Assembly (NCBI RefSeq): GCF_050632395.1
Contig: NZ_CP192600.1
Span: forward strand, 2,728,001-2,792,000
DNA: 64,000 nucleotides
From: JAUYQR01 sp050632395
GTDB lineage: Bacteria; Pseudomonadota; Alphaproteobacteria; Rhodobacterales; Rhodobacteraceae
Direction of reading: 5' to 3'
Of this stretch, positions 53,604 through 62,283 are shown piece after piece. Under the pieces are notes generated by a model. It was not told where the DNA came from and searched no databases. It was given only the letters and a program-made list of their open reading frames with translations. Numbering within the stretch: position 1 is the first letter of the stretch; each line of letters opens with the position of its first letter. Both the position numbers and the translations under genes were made by a program.

Positions 53604-54406
53604 GGCCGCGACCAGAGGAAAAGCCCAAGCTTGGCGGCAAGGGCGGTCATCGCAGGGGGATCAAGGCAGATGACATGACCCGCCTGCCACGCGATACCGG
53701 CAAGCCCGGCCTCGGCGGCAAGGTGCAGCGTGCCGGGGCCAAGGGTGGGCAGGTCGATGCGCAGGTCCTGCCCCGGTTTGGCGGCCTTGTAGAACACGCC
53801 TCTGCCTTGGGCGGGATCAGGGCGGAGCGTGGCGGGAAGGCTTGCGACAGAGCGCAGCATGGCGTCTGTGCCCGGAAGCGCCTCGACAGCGAGGCAGAGG
53901 CCCTGCTGGACAACCGCCCCCTGCCCCACGTCGACCGCGCCCAAGGCAGCGACGATGGTGGCCGCGCGGGTGACATCGGCGGTGTCGGTCGGGGTGGCCT
54001 GACCTTGCAGGAAGCCTGCGGCGGGCAGAAGGTCTGGCGCAAGGTCGCCGACGCCTGCGATGGCAAAACCAGCGTCTTCGAAGATCGCCAGCACGGCGCG
54101 CAGCGCGCCATCGTCGCCGCCCCGCATTGCGACGATCAGGGGGGGCAAAAGCTCGGCTGTGAAGGGGTCGATCAGGGCCGGATCAAGTCGGGGGCGGTGG
54201 ATCGCACCGGCAAAGGCAACGCGGGTAATGCCGCGATCTTGCAGATCGCGCAGGAAGGGGCCGAGGCGTTCGATGCGAAAGCGCAGATCGACGTCGACGC
54301 CGTCAGGGGTGAAGGCGTCGAAGGCGGCGATCAGCGGGCGGTCGGGCATCGCCTGCGTCAGGGCGCGTGGCAGAGAGCCGGTGCCGACGATCAGCGCGGT
54401 GGTCAC
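53600..54406 (-). CDS. lpxI: UDP-2,3-diacylglucosamine pyrophosphatase LpxI
   Basis: Hydrolyses UDP-2,3-diacylglucosamine to lipid X, supplying LpxB. The 268-residue protein (DUF1009 family) replaces the unrelated LpxH of enterobacteria. Motifs are ALIVGTGSLPRAL at the start, MRGGDDGALRAVLAIFEDAGF and KPGQDLRIDLPTLGPGT. The start is GTG; both ends overlap lpxA and lpxB by 4 bases, so substrate maker and user are translated together. Confidence 0.93.
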   Translation of the reverse strand: MTTALIVGTGSLPRALTQAMPDRPLIAAFDAFTPDGVDVDLRFRIERLGPFLRDLQDRGITRVAFAGAIHRPRLDPALIDPFTAELLPPLIVAMRGGDDGALRAVLAIFEDAGFAIAGVGDLAPDLLPAAGFLQGQATPTDTADVTRAATIVAALGAVDVGQGAVVQQGLCLAVEALPGTDAMLRSVASLPATLRPDPAQGRGVFYKAAKPGQDLRIDLPTLGPGTLHLAAEAGLAGIAWQAGHVICLDPPAMTALAAKLGLFLWSRP

Positions 54407-55209
54407 TTGGCCCCCTTGGGCGTCAGGAAACTGCGGTCCGAGGCCGACAGGATGAAATCGGTCATCTCGCGGACATGGGGGCTGTCGGTTTCGTCGGCAA
54501 GGCGGCGGGCGCGGTCAAGGAAAGTGCCCTCGCCTTGCGCAAGCATCTGGTAGGCGGCGCGCAGGGCGGTGATGTTGCCACGGTCGACGCCCCGGCGTTT
54601 CAGGCCGACGAGGTTCAGCCCGTCAAGTTCGCCGCGCGGGGCTTGTACGAGGCCGTAGGGGATGACGTCGTTGGTGACCATAGTGACGGCGCCGATGATG
54701 GCGCCTTGCCCGATGCGCACCCATTGGTGCACGCCCGACAGGCCGCCAACGATGACATCGTCGCCAAGGACACAGTGGCCGGCGATGGCGACGTTGTTCA
54801 CCAGGATCACGCGGTTGCCGATCTGGGCATCGTGGCCGACATGCGCGCCGGTCATGATGAGGACATCGTCGCCCACCCGCGTCACGCCACCACCGCCTTC
54901 GGTGCCGGTATTGAGCGTGGCGCCCTCGCGGATCCGGCAGCGGGCGCCGATGGTCAGGCGGGTGCGTTCGCCGGCGTATTTCAGGTCTTGCGGCACCTCG
55001 CCCACGGTGGCGAAGGGGAAGATGACGCTGTCTTCGCCGACATCGGTCCAGCCGGTAAGGACGGCATGGGATTTCACCGTGACGCGGGGGCCGAGGGTCA
55101 CCTCGGGGCCGATCAGCGCGAAGGGGCCGATCTGGCAGCCTTCGGCGACATGCGCGCCGGGTTCGACGACCGCCGAGGGGTGGATCGTGGCACTGGGATG
55201 GATGGTCAT
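54403..55209 (-). CDS. lpxA: UDP-N-acetylglucosamine acyltransferase LpxA
   Basis: First enzyme of lipid A synthesis; adds a 3-hydroxyacyl chain to UDP-GlcNAc. The 268 residues form a left-handed beta-helix of hexapeptide repeats (HPSATIHPSAVVEPGAHVAEG, then GARCRIREGATLNTGT). The catalytic His lies in VIVGGLSGVHQWVRIG-type surroundings near the middle. Both ends overlap neighbours by 4 bases. Confidence 0.95.
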   Translation of the reverse strand: MTIHPSATIHPSAVVEPGAHVAEGCQIGPFALIGPEVTLGPRVTVKSHAVLTGWTDVGEDSVIFPFATVGEVPQDLKYAGERTRLTIGARCRIREGATLNTGTEGGGGVTRVGDDVLIMTGAHVGHDAQIGNRVILVNNVAIAGHCVLGDDVIVGGLSGVHQWVRIGQGAIIGAVTMVTNDVIPYGLVQAPRGELDGLNLVGLKRRGVDRGNITALRAAYQMLAQGEGTFLDRARRLADETDSPHVREMTDFILSASDRSFLTPKGAK

Positions 55210-55667
55210 GCCTTTGGCACGTCGAACATGGCCATGAACGTCGCCTCGCAGGCCAGTTCACCCTCGACCTTGGCGTGGCCTTCGAATTTCCACACCTTGC
55301 CGCCGCCGCGCAGGGCGCGCACGTGCAGCTCCAGCACGTCACCCGGCACCACCTTGCGGCGGAATTTCACACCGTCGACGCCCATGAAGAACACCTTGGC
55401 GTTCTTGTCGACGAGGTCCATCGACAGGCCGACGAGGATGCCGGAGGTCTGCGCCATCGCCTCGATGATCATCACGCCGGGAAAGATCGGCATGCCGGGA
55501 AAGTGGCCCTGAAACTGCGGTTCGTTCAACGTCACGCATTTGATGCCGACGCAGCTTTCGTTCAAAACGATGTCGCGCACCTTGTCGATCAAGAGGAACG
55601 GGTAGCGGTGCGGGATGATCCGCTGGATCAGATCCAGATCGGCGGTTGTGGCGGCGCTTGCGTCCAT
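55206..55667 (-). CDS. fabZ: 3-hydroxyacyl-[acyl-carrier-protein] dehydratase FabZ
   Basis: Dehydrates 3-hydroxyacyl-ACP in fatty acid synthesis, competing with LpxA for the same substrate. The 153 residues show IQRIIPHRYPFLLIDKV, the catalytic His in QFQGHFPGMPIFPGVMIIEAMAQ and the Glu of that helix. ATG at 55667 follows AAGGA. It overlaps lpxA by 4 bases. The gene lpxD, usually just upstream in gammaproteobacteria, is absent from this spot. Confidence 0.95.
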   Translation of the reverse strand: MDASAATTADLDLIQRIIPHRYPFLLIDKVRDIVLNESCVGIKCVTLNEPQFQGHFPGMPIFPGVMIIEAMAQTSGILVGLSMDLVDKNAKVFFMGVDGVKFRRKVVPGDVLELHVRALRGGGKVWKFEGHAKVEGELACEATFMAMFDVPKA

Positions 55668-55758
55668 GATGGTTTCCTTCGTTTCCCCGGCGGCTGGCGC
55701 GCCTTCACACCTGAACCTTGTAGCTAGCAAGTCGCGGTGCAGGTGACAAGTTGGGCCG

Positions 55759-56388
55759 TCACGGTGCTGGCGGCGGATCGGCGGGGGCCGGATCGGGGGG
55801 GCCCGGATCGGGGGAGGCTGGATCGGGGGGGGGCATGTCGCTGCCGTCGCCCAGAACAGCGTTGACGCGCTGGATCGCAAGGTCGGTCACGTCAATGGCC
55901 GAAAGCGAGAGGATGATTGCGCCCTTGTCGATGATCGCGACGGCGGACTGGTCGGCCAGAAGTTCCCCCAGCACCGGCACGGCGGATTGCAGGAACCGCT
56001 GGCGGTCGGCATCGCGCACCCTTGTGATGTCACGCGATTTCGCATCCTGTCCGGTGCGAATGCGGTTCACCTTGGTGTCAAACTCCTTTGCGAGGACGGC
56101 AAATTCATCAGTCGGCATGGTTGGCCGCTTGACCGTGAGGGCGCGTTCCTCGGCCTCCAACTGCTGCTCGATCTTCAGGTTTTCGGCGGCAAGCGCGGAC
56201 ATCGCGGCCTCTTCGCGGGCGATGGCCGCCTTGCCGAAGGCGGATTCGGCGAAGAAGCGGTCCTGATCAAGCGTCAGGATCGCAGATTCAACCTGAGCGT
56301 CCTGCGCCGCCACGCAAAACGGCGCAAGACTTAACGACAAGGCCAGAACTGCGGCGCGCAAGCCAAGACTGCTGGCTGCGCGGCCCAT
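55759..56388 (-). CDS. OmpH/Skp-like periplasmic chaperone with a proline-rich repeat tail
   Basis: Skp-type holdase that carries outer-membrane proteins to BamA. The 209 residues have a signal peptide (LALSLSLAPFCVAA), a long coiled-coil domain (AREEAAMSALAAENLKIEQQLEAEERALTVKR) and the VTDLAIQRVNAVLG end typical of alphaproteobacterial OmpH. The last 25 residues are a Pro/Asp repeat, about five residues per unit (xxPDP), encoded by four 15-base tandem repeats. The start overlaps the bamA stop by one base. Confidence 0.88.
   Translation of the reverse strand: MGRAASSLGLRAAVLALSLSLAPFCVAAQDAQVESAILTLDQDRFFAESAFGKAAIAREEAAMSALAAENLKIEQQLEAEERALTVKRPTMPTDEFAVLAKEFDTKVNRIRTGQDAKSRDITRVRDADRQRFLQSAVPVLGELLADQSAVAIIDKGAIILSLSAIDVTDLAIQRVNAVLGDGSDMPPPDPASPDPGPPDPAPADPPPAP
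55775..55834. repeat. Four tandem 15-base repeats, each starting GGATCGG, in the ompH 3' end
   Basis: Units at 55775-55789, 55790-55804, 55805-55819 and 55820-55834; G runs reach 7 and 9 bases. They encode the xxPDP tail of the OmpH-like protein. Unit count and G-run length are prone to slippage, so tail length or frame may vary among strains. Confidence 0.8.
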
Positions 56389-58724
56389 CAGAAGTTGGTC
56401 GAAATCGTCAAATCGAAGGTCTGTTCTTCGTCAAGCTCTTCCTTCTTCACCGCGTGGGTGAAGTTGAAACGCAGCGGGCCGATAGGTGTTGTCCAGAACA
56501 CCGAAAAGCCGACTGTGGCGCGAGGCTTGAAGCTGTCATCGACCGTACCGGCGAGGCCAGCGGTGTCATCCAGGCTCCAGACCGATCCGACATCAAGGAA
56601 GGCACCGCCGGTGATGCCATACTCTTCGGGCAGGCCCAGCGGGAAATCCGCTTCGAAGCGGGCGACCGCGAAAGCGTTACCGCCAAGTGCGTCATTGTCG
56701 CTGCCGTCTCGCGGACCGATGCCGTTCGATTCGAAACCGCGGATCTTGCCGTTTCCGAAGTAGCGTTCCGTCACGCGCGAGCCTTCGTCGCCGAGCGAGG
56801 AAATCAGCCCGCCCTCGAAGATGCTGCGGATTGTCACCTCTTCGCTCAAGACCTTGGTTTCGGCAAGCGCAAGGGCCGAGGTCTGGATATACTTGGTGTC
56901 GCCGCCAAGACCGGCAAAATCCTGACCAAAGCGCAAGAGGATGCCACCCTTGGGGTTCAGGCCGGTGATGCGGGTGTCGTATTCGTAGGTATAGCCAAGC
57001 GAGCCGGTCATAAGCTCGCCCCGGTCGATCTCTCGCTCGATGATCGGCGAGTCGCCTGTGTAATCGGAAATCCGGTCTTTCGAAACCCGCAGGCGCAGAT
57101 CAAGCTGCGACTGATCGCCAACCGGGAACCCGATGCCGGTGGTCAGGCCGATGTTGCGCGTGTCATAAAGCGAGTTGTCGCTGTTGGACGTGCGGTAATA
57201 GCCGCCGACCGAGAAGCTGAGATCGCGGCCAAGCAGAGCCGGTTCGGTAAAGCTGAAGGCGGAGTTCTGGTTGTCGGTGCCGGAAGCCAGCGAAAGCGAC
57301 AGTCTTTGCCCGCGCCCGAGGAAGTTGGTTTCGGAAAACCCGATGTTGAAGCCGGGACCGTCGGCAACCGAATACGACAGGCCGAAGCTGAGCGAGCCGG
57401 TGGGCTGTTCCTCGACATCGACGTTGACCACGACCTGATCGGCGGCGCTGCCCGGTTCGGTGTTGACCTGCGCATCGGAAAAGAAGCCAAGCGCGCGGAT
57501 GCGTTCGGCGGACTGGCGGATTTCACGCGGGTTGAAAGGGTCGCCTTCGACGGTGCGGAACTGGCGGCGGATCACCTGGTCAAGCGTGGTGGCGTTGCCT
57601 TCAATGTCGATCCGTTCGACGAAAACCCGCTCGCCCCGGACGATGGCGAACTGGACGTCGAGCATCTGGCCGCGTTCGTTGCGGGTGATGCGCGGTTCGA
57701 TGCGGATGAAGTTGAGCCCCTTGCGGAGCGCGAGGTTTTCCATCCGGGTGATGTTGGTTTCGATCACCGCGGGCGTGTAGGTCTGGCCGGAGCGGATCTT
57801 TTGCACGGCTTCGAATTCGGCGGCATCGACGCCTTCGACTTCGGACACCGTGGAGGTGGCGCCGATCTTGAAGGGCAGGCCTTCGCGGACGGTGAATGTG
57901 ACAAAGGTGGCGTCACGTTCGCGCGAAACTTCGGCGGTGGCGTCGAGGATCTGGAAATCGACATAGCCGCGCGACAGGTAGAAATCGGTCAGCAACTGCT
58001 TGTCGAGATCCAGACGCTCGGCGATGAAGGTGTCGCGCTGGATGATGGTGCGCAGAAAGCCGGCCTGCTTGGTTTCCAGGACCTGCCGCAGGCGGCGGTC
58101 GGAAAAGGCGCGGTTGCCGGAGAAGGACAGCCGCTCCACCTCGACCACCCGGCCTTCGGTGACTTCGAACACCAGGTCGACGCGGTTTTCGGAGCGGCGG
58201 ATGATCTTGGGTGTGACGGTGGCGGCGATGCGACCCGAGACGCGGTAGGTTTCGGCGATAGCGGCGGCGTCAGCCTCGGCAAGGCTGGGGGAATAGACCC
58301 GGCGCGACTGGGATTTCACGAGGCCGGACAGGACCTCGTCCTTGAGGCGCTTGTTGCCCTCGAAGTTGATCACGTTGACGATCGGGTATTCCTGAACGCG
58401 GATCAGGAGGGTCGAGCCTTGCGGCACCAGTTCGACGGTTTCAAAGAGGCCGGAGTTGGCGATGCGCTGGTAGGCGTCGTTCAGGGCGGCGGCGGAAACC
58501 TCGTCGCCACGCTTGATTCCTGCGTAGTTGACGATGGTGGCGGTGTCGACGCGGGCATTGCCCTCGACCACCACGTTCGAAAAGCTGAAGGACTGCGCGA
58601 AGGCGGGCTGGAGGAACGGTGCGGAAACCGTTGCGCTGCCGAGGAAAACCGCCGTTGCCAGCAGCCGCACCCTGTTTCCGGCCCGGATCGACCGCCCGCT
58701 GGCCGTGCCAAAGGTGTTCTGCAT
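56388..58724 (-). CDS. bamA: Outer-membrane protein assembly factor BamA
   Basis: Central subunit that inserts beta-barrels into the outer membrane. About 778 residues: signal peptide, five POTRA domains (first at FSFSNVVVEGNARVDTATIVNYAGI), then a 16-strand barrel with the lid-lock signature IRGFESNGIGPRD and C-terminal GFSVFWTTPIGPLRFNF ending in STNF with terminal Phe. I prefer the start at 58724 (MQNTF) after ACGGGGA; ATG 58745 lacks a site. It lies between rseP (140-base gap) and ompH. Confidence 0.95.
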   Translation of the reverse strand: MQNTFGTASGRSIRAGNRVRLLATAVFLGSATVSAPFLQPAFAQSFSFSNVVVEGNARVDTATIVNYAGIKRGDEVSAAALNDAYQRIANSGLFETVELVPQGSTLLIRVQEYPIVNVINFEGNKRLKDEVLSGLVKSQSRRVYSPSLAEADAAAIAETYRVSGRIAATVTPKIIRRSENRVDLVFEVTEGRVVEVERLSFSGNRAFSDRRLRQVLETKQAGFLRTIIQRDTFIAERLDLDKQLLTDFYLSRGYVDFQILDATAEVSRERDATFVTFTVREGLPFKIGATSTVSEVEGVDAAEFEAVQKIRSGQTYTPAVIETNITRMENLALRKGLNFIRIEPRITRNERGQMLDVQFAIVRGERVFVERIDIEGNATTLDQVIRRQFRTVEGDPFNPREIRQSAERIRALGFFSDAQVNTEPGSAADQVVVNVDVEEQPTGSLSFGLSYSVADGPGFNIGFSETNFLGRGQRLSLSLASGTDNQNSAFSFTEPALLGRDLSFSVGGYYRTSNSDNSLYDTRNIGLTTGIGFPVGDQSQLDLRLRVSKDRISDYTGDSPIIEREIDRGELMTGSLGYTYEYDTRITGLNPKGGILLRFGQDFAGLGGDTKYIQTSALALAETKVLSEEVTIRSIFEGGLISSLGDEGSRVTERYFGNGKIRGFESNGIGPRDGSDNDALGGNAFAVARFEADFPLGLPEEYGITGGAFLDVGSVWSLDDTAGLAGTVDDSFKPRATVGFSVFWTTPIGPLRFNFTHAVKKEELDEEQTFDLTISTNF

Positions 58725-58800
58725 GATCGGTCCCCGTACTTCCATAACGCTACCGATTGACTAGCGGGAAAGCGCAGCCTTGTCAAAAGCCTGCGGTCGA

Positions 58801-58809
58801 TGTGGATAA
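58801..58809 (-). promoter_or_regulatory. Perfect DnaA box in the rseP-bamA gap
   Basis: Minus-strand TTATCCACA matches the DnaA consensus exactly. Here it overlaps the inverted repeat TGTGG-N9-CCACA (58801-58819). A single box does not make an origin; it may bind DnaA as a regulator or be chance. Confidence 0.35.
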
Positions 58810-58864
58810 CTTTCCCACATGTTGTGGTCGGCGGCGGAAATCCGCCGGTTGCGGCGCTGGGTGG

Positions 58865-60190
58865 TCAGACGCAGAAGATGTCGTTGGTGAGGGCAAAGAC
58901 CATCAAAGACAGGATGATCGCAAGACCGATCGACATCATCACGCGCAGCGCCCGTTCCGAGGGTGGGCGGCGGGTGACGGCCTCGTAGGCGTGGAACACC
59001 AGGTGGCCGCCGTCCAGCACCGGAATCGGGAAGAGGTTCAGGATGCCGACGCCAAGCGACAGCACCGCGACCATGCCGATGAAGCTTTCCAGCCCGTTGC
59101 GTGCCGCGTCGCCCATCGTTTCGGCCATGCCGATCGGGCCGGAGAGGTTGCAGGTGCTGATCTGACCGCTGATCAGGTGGGCAAGGCCGGAAAAGGTGGT
59201 GGTGACCATGCGCCACATCTCGGTAGCGGTGAGGGTCACGAGTTCGCCCGCGCCCACGGAACGGCTGGCGGGTTCGAACACAAGGCCGCTGGCAAGGCCG
59301 ATCTGGTATTTCTCGACCAGCGCGCCACCTTCGCCTTCGGTGGCGCGGATGCGCGGGGTGAGGGTCAGATCGAAGGTCTTGCCGTCGCGCCAGACAGTCA
59401 GCGGCACGGGTTCGCCTTTGGAGGCGTTCACGATTTCCGGAAGTTGCGCAAATACGGTCACATCCTGACCGGCGGCCTTGAGGATCACGTCGCCTTCCTT
59501 GAGCCCTGCGTCCATCGCGGCCGAGCGGATCAGGACCATCGACACCAGAGGCGGATAGGGATGCGGGCCTTTGAGGGTGATCTCTTCGGTGCCGCGCCGG
59601 ACGGTGTAGTCGATCACCGGGTCGGGCGGCAGGGCGGCGCCCGCCTCGCGGAAGGCATCAAGGTCGGGGGTCGGGATCCCGTTCATTGCGACGATCACGT
59701 CGCCTTCCTTGATCGTCTCGCCGACGAAGGGGGTGGGCATCAACTTTCCCACGGTCGGTTCCTGCTGCGGCAGGCCGGTCCACAGAAGGAGGCCTGCGAG
59801 CACCACATAGGTCAGGATGAAGTTGAAGATCGGCCCGGCAGCGACGGTTGAGGCCCGTGCCCACAAGGGCGCGCCGGCCATCGTGTGGCGGCGTTCGCTG
59901 GGTGTCAGGCCGGACACATCGGCTGGCCGCACCGAAGAGGCATCGGCGTCGCCCAGAAACTTGACGTAGCCGCCGAACGGCAGGGCCGCCAGTTGCCAGC
60001 GGGTGCCTCGCGTGTCGACCCTGCTCCAGATCACCGGGCCGAAACCGAGGGAGAACACCTCGGCATGGATGCCGGACCAGCGGCCGACGATGTAGTGGCC
60101 GTATTCGTGGACGAAGATGATGATGGAGAGGGCTACGATGAAAAAGAACACCGTCCAGACGGTACCGCCGACACTTGCAAAGATATCCAT
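58865..60190 (-). CDS. rseP: Intramembrane zinc metalloprotease RseP
   Basis: Site-2 protease that cleaves anti-sigma factors and signal-peptide remnants within the membrane. The 441 residues show HEYGH at 28-32, the LDG motif in LNLFPIPVLDGGHLVF near the C-terminus, two PDZ domains between (PTPFVGETIKEGDVIVAMNGIPTP and DAGLKEGDVILKAAG) and several membrane helices. It lies 3 bases after dxr in the same transcript. Confidence 0.95.
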   Translation of the reverse strand: MDIFASVGGTVWTVFFFIVALSIIIFVHEYGHYIVGRWSGIHAEVFSLGFGPVIWSRVDTRGTRWQLAALPFGGYVKFLGDADASSVRPADVSGLTPSERRHTMAGAPLWARASTVAAGPIFNFILTYVVLAGLLLWTGLPQQEPTVGKLMPTPFVGETIKEGDVIVAMNGIPTPDLDAFREAGAALPPDPVIDYTVRRGTEEITLKGPHPYPPLVSMVLIRSAAMDAGLKEGDVILKAAGQDVTVFAQLPEIVNASKGEPVPLTVWRDGKTFDLTLTPRIRATEGEGGALVEKYQIGLASGLVFEPASRSVGAGELVTLTATEMWRMVTTTFSGLAHLISGQISTCNLSGPIGMAETMGDAARNGLESFIGMVAVLSLGVGILNLFPIPVLDGGHLVFHAYEAVTRRPPSERALRVMMSIGLAIILSLMVFALTNDIFCV

Positions 60191-60193
60191 GAA

Positions 60194-61378
60194 CTAGCGG
60201 TTCCTTCCGATGCGTCGCGCGGTTTCGTCAGCGAGTATCCTTGCCAGATGGTCCGTCTGGACGACATCCTCAAGGGTGGGCAGTGCGTTTCCAAGCCGAA
60301 GCCGGCCGGAAAGGTCGGCAAGCGTGTCTTCGACAACGCCTGCCATGTCCATGAAGCCGATTCCGCCCGCAAGGAAATGGTCGAGCGCGATTTCCTTGGC
60401 AGCGTTGAACGCGGCACCGGAGAGGCCGCGCACGGCCATGACTTCGCGGCAAAGGCGCAGCGCGGGGTAGCGGGCAAGGTCGGGGGCGCGGAAGGTCAGC
60501 GTGGCGACCTGTGCGAGGTCAAGCCGCGCCACGGGCAGTTCGGCGCGCACCGGCCAATTCAGTGCATACCCGATGGAGTGGCGCATGTCGGGCGCGCCCA
60601 TGTGGGCCATGATCGCGCCGTCACGGAAGCCGACCATCGAATGGATCAGCGATTCGGGGTGCAGGATCACCTCGATCTGGTCAGGTTCGACGCCGAAGAA
60701 TTCGCGCGTTTCGATGACTTCGAGTGCCTTGTTGAACATCGACGCGGAATCGATGGTGATACGCTGGCCCATCGCCCAGTTCGGATGCGCCAGCGCCTCT
60801 TTCACGGTGGCATTGGCAAGGGCTGTCATCGGCCAGTCGCGCAAGGCACCACCCGAGGCGGTCAGGATGATGCGTTCGACCGAGGCGATGTCTTCGGCGT
60901 TAAGCGCCTGAAAGATGGCGGAGTGTTCGCTGTCGACAGGCAGGATGCGCGCGCCGTGGTCGGCGGCGGTGGCCATGAGGAGGGGGCCCGCGGTGACGAG
61001 GCTTTCCTTGTTGGCAAGCGCAAGCGTGCTGCCGTGGCGCAGGGCGCGAAGGCCGGGCACAAGGCCCGCTGCGCCGACGATCGCGCTCATCACCCAATTG
61101 GCGGGGCGGTCGGCGGCATCGGCGATGGCCCCTGCCCCGGCGGCGGCCTCGACTGTGCTGCCGGCAAGGGCGGCGCGCAGAGCGGGAAGGTCGGCCTCAT
61201 CGGCGCAGACGGCGATTTCGGCGCGCAGCGCGCGGGCCATTTCGGCAAGGCGGGCGATGTTGCGACCGGCCGTCAGGGCGACGGTGCGATAGGCCTGCGG
61301 CCCGCCTGCCCGCATCAAAAGGTCGAAGGTCTGTTCGCCGATGGAGCCGGTGGCCCCGAAAACCGAAATGCTGCGCAT
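60194..61378 (-). CDS. dxr: 1-Deoxy-D-xylulose-5-phosphate reductoisomerase
   Basis: Committed step of the methylerythritol-phosphate isoprenoid pathway; NADPH- and metal-dependent, target of fosmidomycin. The 394 residues hold the NADPH motif SISVFGATGSIGEQTFDL, LANKESLV, the flexible-loop and metal residues in ILPVDSEHSAIFQ and GGALRDW. Its start shares one base with the cdsA stop (TGATG), so it is translationally coupled. Confidence 0.95.
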   Translation of the reverse strand: MRSISVFGATGSIGEQTFDLLMRAGGPQAYRTVALTAGRNIARLAEMARALRAEIAVCADEADLPALRAALAGSTVEAAAGAGAIADAADRPANWVMSAIVGAAGLVPGLRALRHGSTLALANKESLVTAGPLLMATAADHGARILPVDSEHSAIFQALNAEDIASVERIILTASGGALRDWPMTALANATVKEALAHPNWAMGQRITIDSASMFNKALEVIETREFFGVEPDQIEVILHPESLIHSMVGFRDGAIMAHMGAPDMRHSIGYALNWPVRAELPVARLDLAQVATLTFRAPDLARYPALRLCREVMAVRGLSGAAFNAAKEIALDHFLAGGIGFMDMAGVVEDTLADLSGRLRLGNALPTLEDVVQTDHLARILADETARRIGRNR

Positions 61379-62283
61379 CAGGGAACCAGTTCCGGCAAGG
61401 GCAGCGGGCCGGCGAGGCCAAGCACCATGACGGCGACGATGGCCCCGATCAGCGCGTCGAACCGGTCAAGCACGCCGCCGTGGCCGGGGATCAGGGTGGA
61501 GGCGTCTTTCACGCCGCAGCGCCGCTTGATCCAGCTTTCCCAGATGTCGCCCATCTGCCCGGCAAAACCGATGGCGACCGACAGGGGCACGAGCGCAAGC
61601 GTGCCGTAGCCCGCCGCCCAGAAGCCGATGCCGACAAGCCCCGCCCCGACCCAGCCCGCGACCGTGCCGGACCAGGTTTTCTTCGGGCTGACCGAGGGCC
61701 AGAATTTCGGGCCGCCCACGATGCGCCCGACGAAGTAGCCCAGCACGTCGGAGGCGACGACGATCAGCACCAGCCAGATGATAACGGGCGTGCCCGAGGT
61801 CATCCGCAGGTCGATGAGGCCGTAGCCCGCGACCATGATGGCAACGGAAAACAGGCTGGAAAGCCGTCGGTCACGCCGATCGGTCAGCGCGATGGCAAGC
61901 GCGGGGACGAGGAGGAAGGCGGTGGTGAACCGGTCGGGGAAGATCAGGGTGATGCCAAGGCTGATCGCGGCAAGGGCGGCAAGGCCGATGGGGGTGTTTT
62001 CGCGGGCGGGGGCGGTCATCTTGGCCAGTTCCCACATCATCGCGGCGGTCAGAAGGATGACGAGGACGGCGAAGGATGGCCCGCCCAGCCAGATCTCGGC
62101 CCCGCCGACCGCGACGAGGACGATTGCCGAGAGGGCGCGCTTGCGCAGGTCGGCCCAGCGCCCGACGGGGCGGCCGGGGGGGATGGAGGTGACGGCAGGA
62201 TCGGCGGCCGCAGCCTCGGCGGCAGCTTCGGCGGCGACATCGGCGTCCGGTAATGGCGCGTCGGGGTCGCCGGCTGATGTCAT
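61378..62283 (-). CDS. cdsA: Phosphatidate cytidylyltransferase
   Basis: Makes CDP-diacylglycerol, the branch point of phospholipid synthesis. From 62283 the protein has 301 residues: a 45-residue Ala/Glu-rich N-terminal extension (DVAAEAAAEAAAADPAVT), then about eight membrane helices ending in the family signature KDASTLIPGHGGVLDRFDAL. ATG overlaps the uppS stop by 4 bases. Confidence 0.94.
   Translation of the reverse strand: MTSAGDPDAPLPDADVAAEAAAEAAAADPAVTSIPPGRPVGRWADLRKRALSAIVLVAVGGAEIWLGGPSFAVLVILLTAAMMWELAKMTAPARENTPIGLAALAAISLGITLIFPDRFTTAFLLVPALAIALTDRRDRRLSSLFSVAIMVAGYGLIDLRMTSGTPVIIWLVLIVVASDVLGYFVGRIVGGPKFWPSVSPKKTWSGTVAGWVGAGLVGIGFWAAGYGTLALVPLSVAIGFAGQMGDIWESWIKRRCGVKDASTLIPGHGGVLDRFDALIGAIVAVMVLGLAGPLPLPELVP

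Noticed and set aside
56454..58760. 768-codon open frame antisense to bamA
   Set aside because: Same shadow effect; composition is low-complexity and bamA is unambiguous.
58801..58809. Replication origin at the DnaA box
   Set aside because: Single box, no AT-rich stretch, no further boxes and no dnaA, hemE or parAB nearby.
59885..61609. 574-codon open frame antisense to rseP and dxr
   Set aside because: Crosses two well-identified genes on the other strand and has no recognisable domain.
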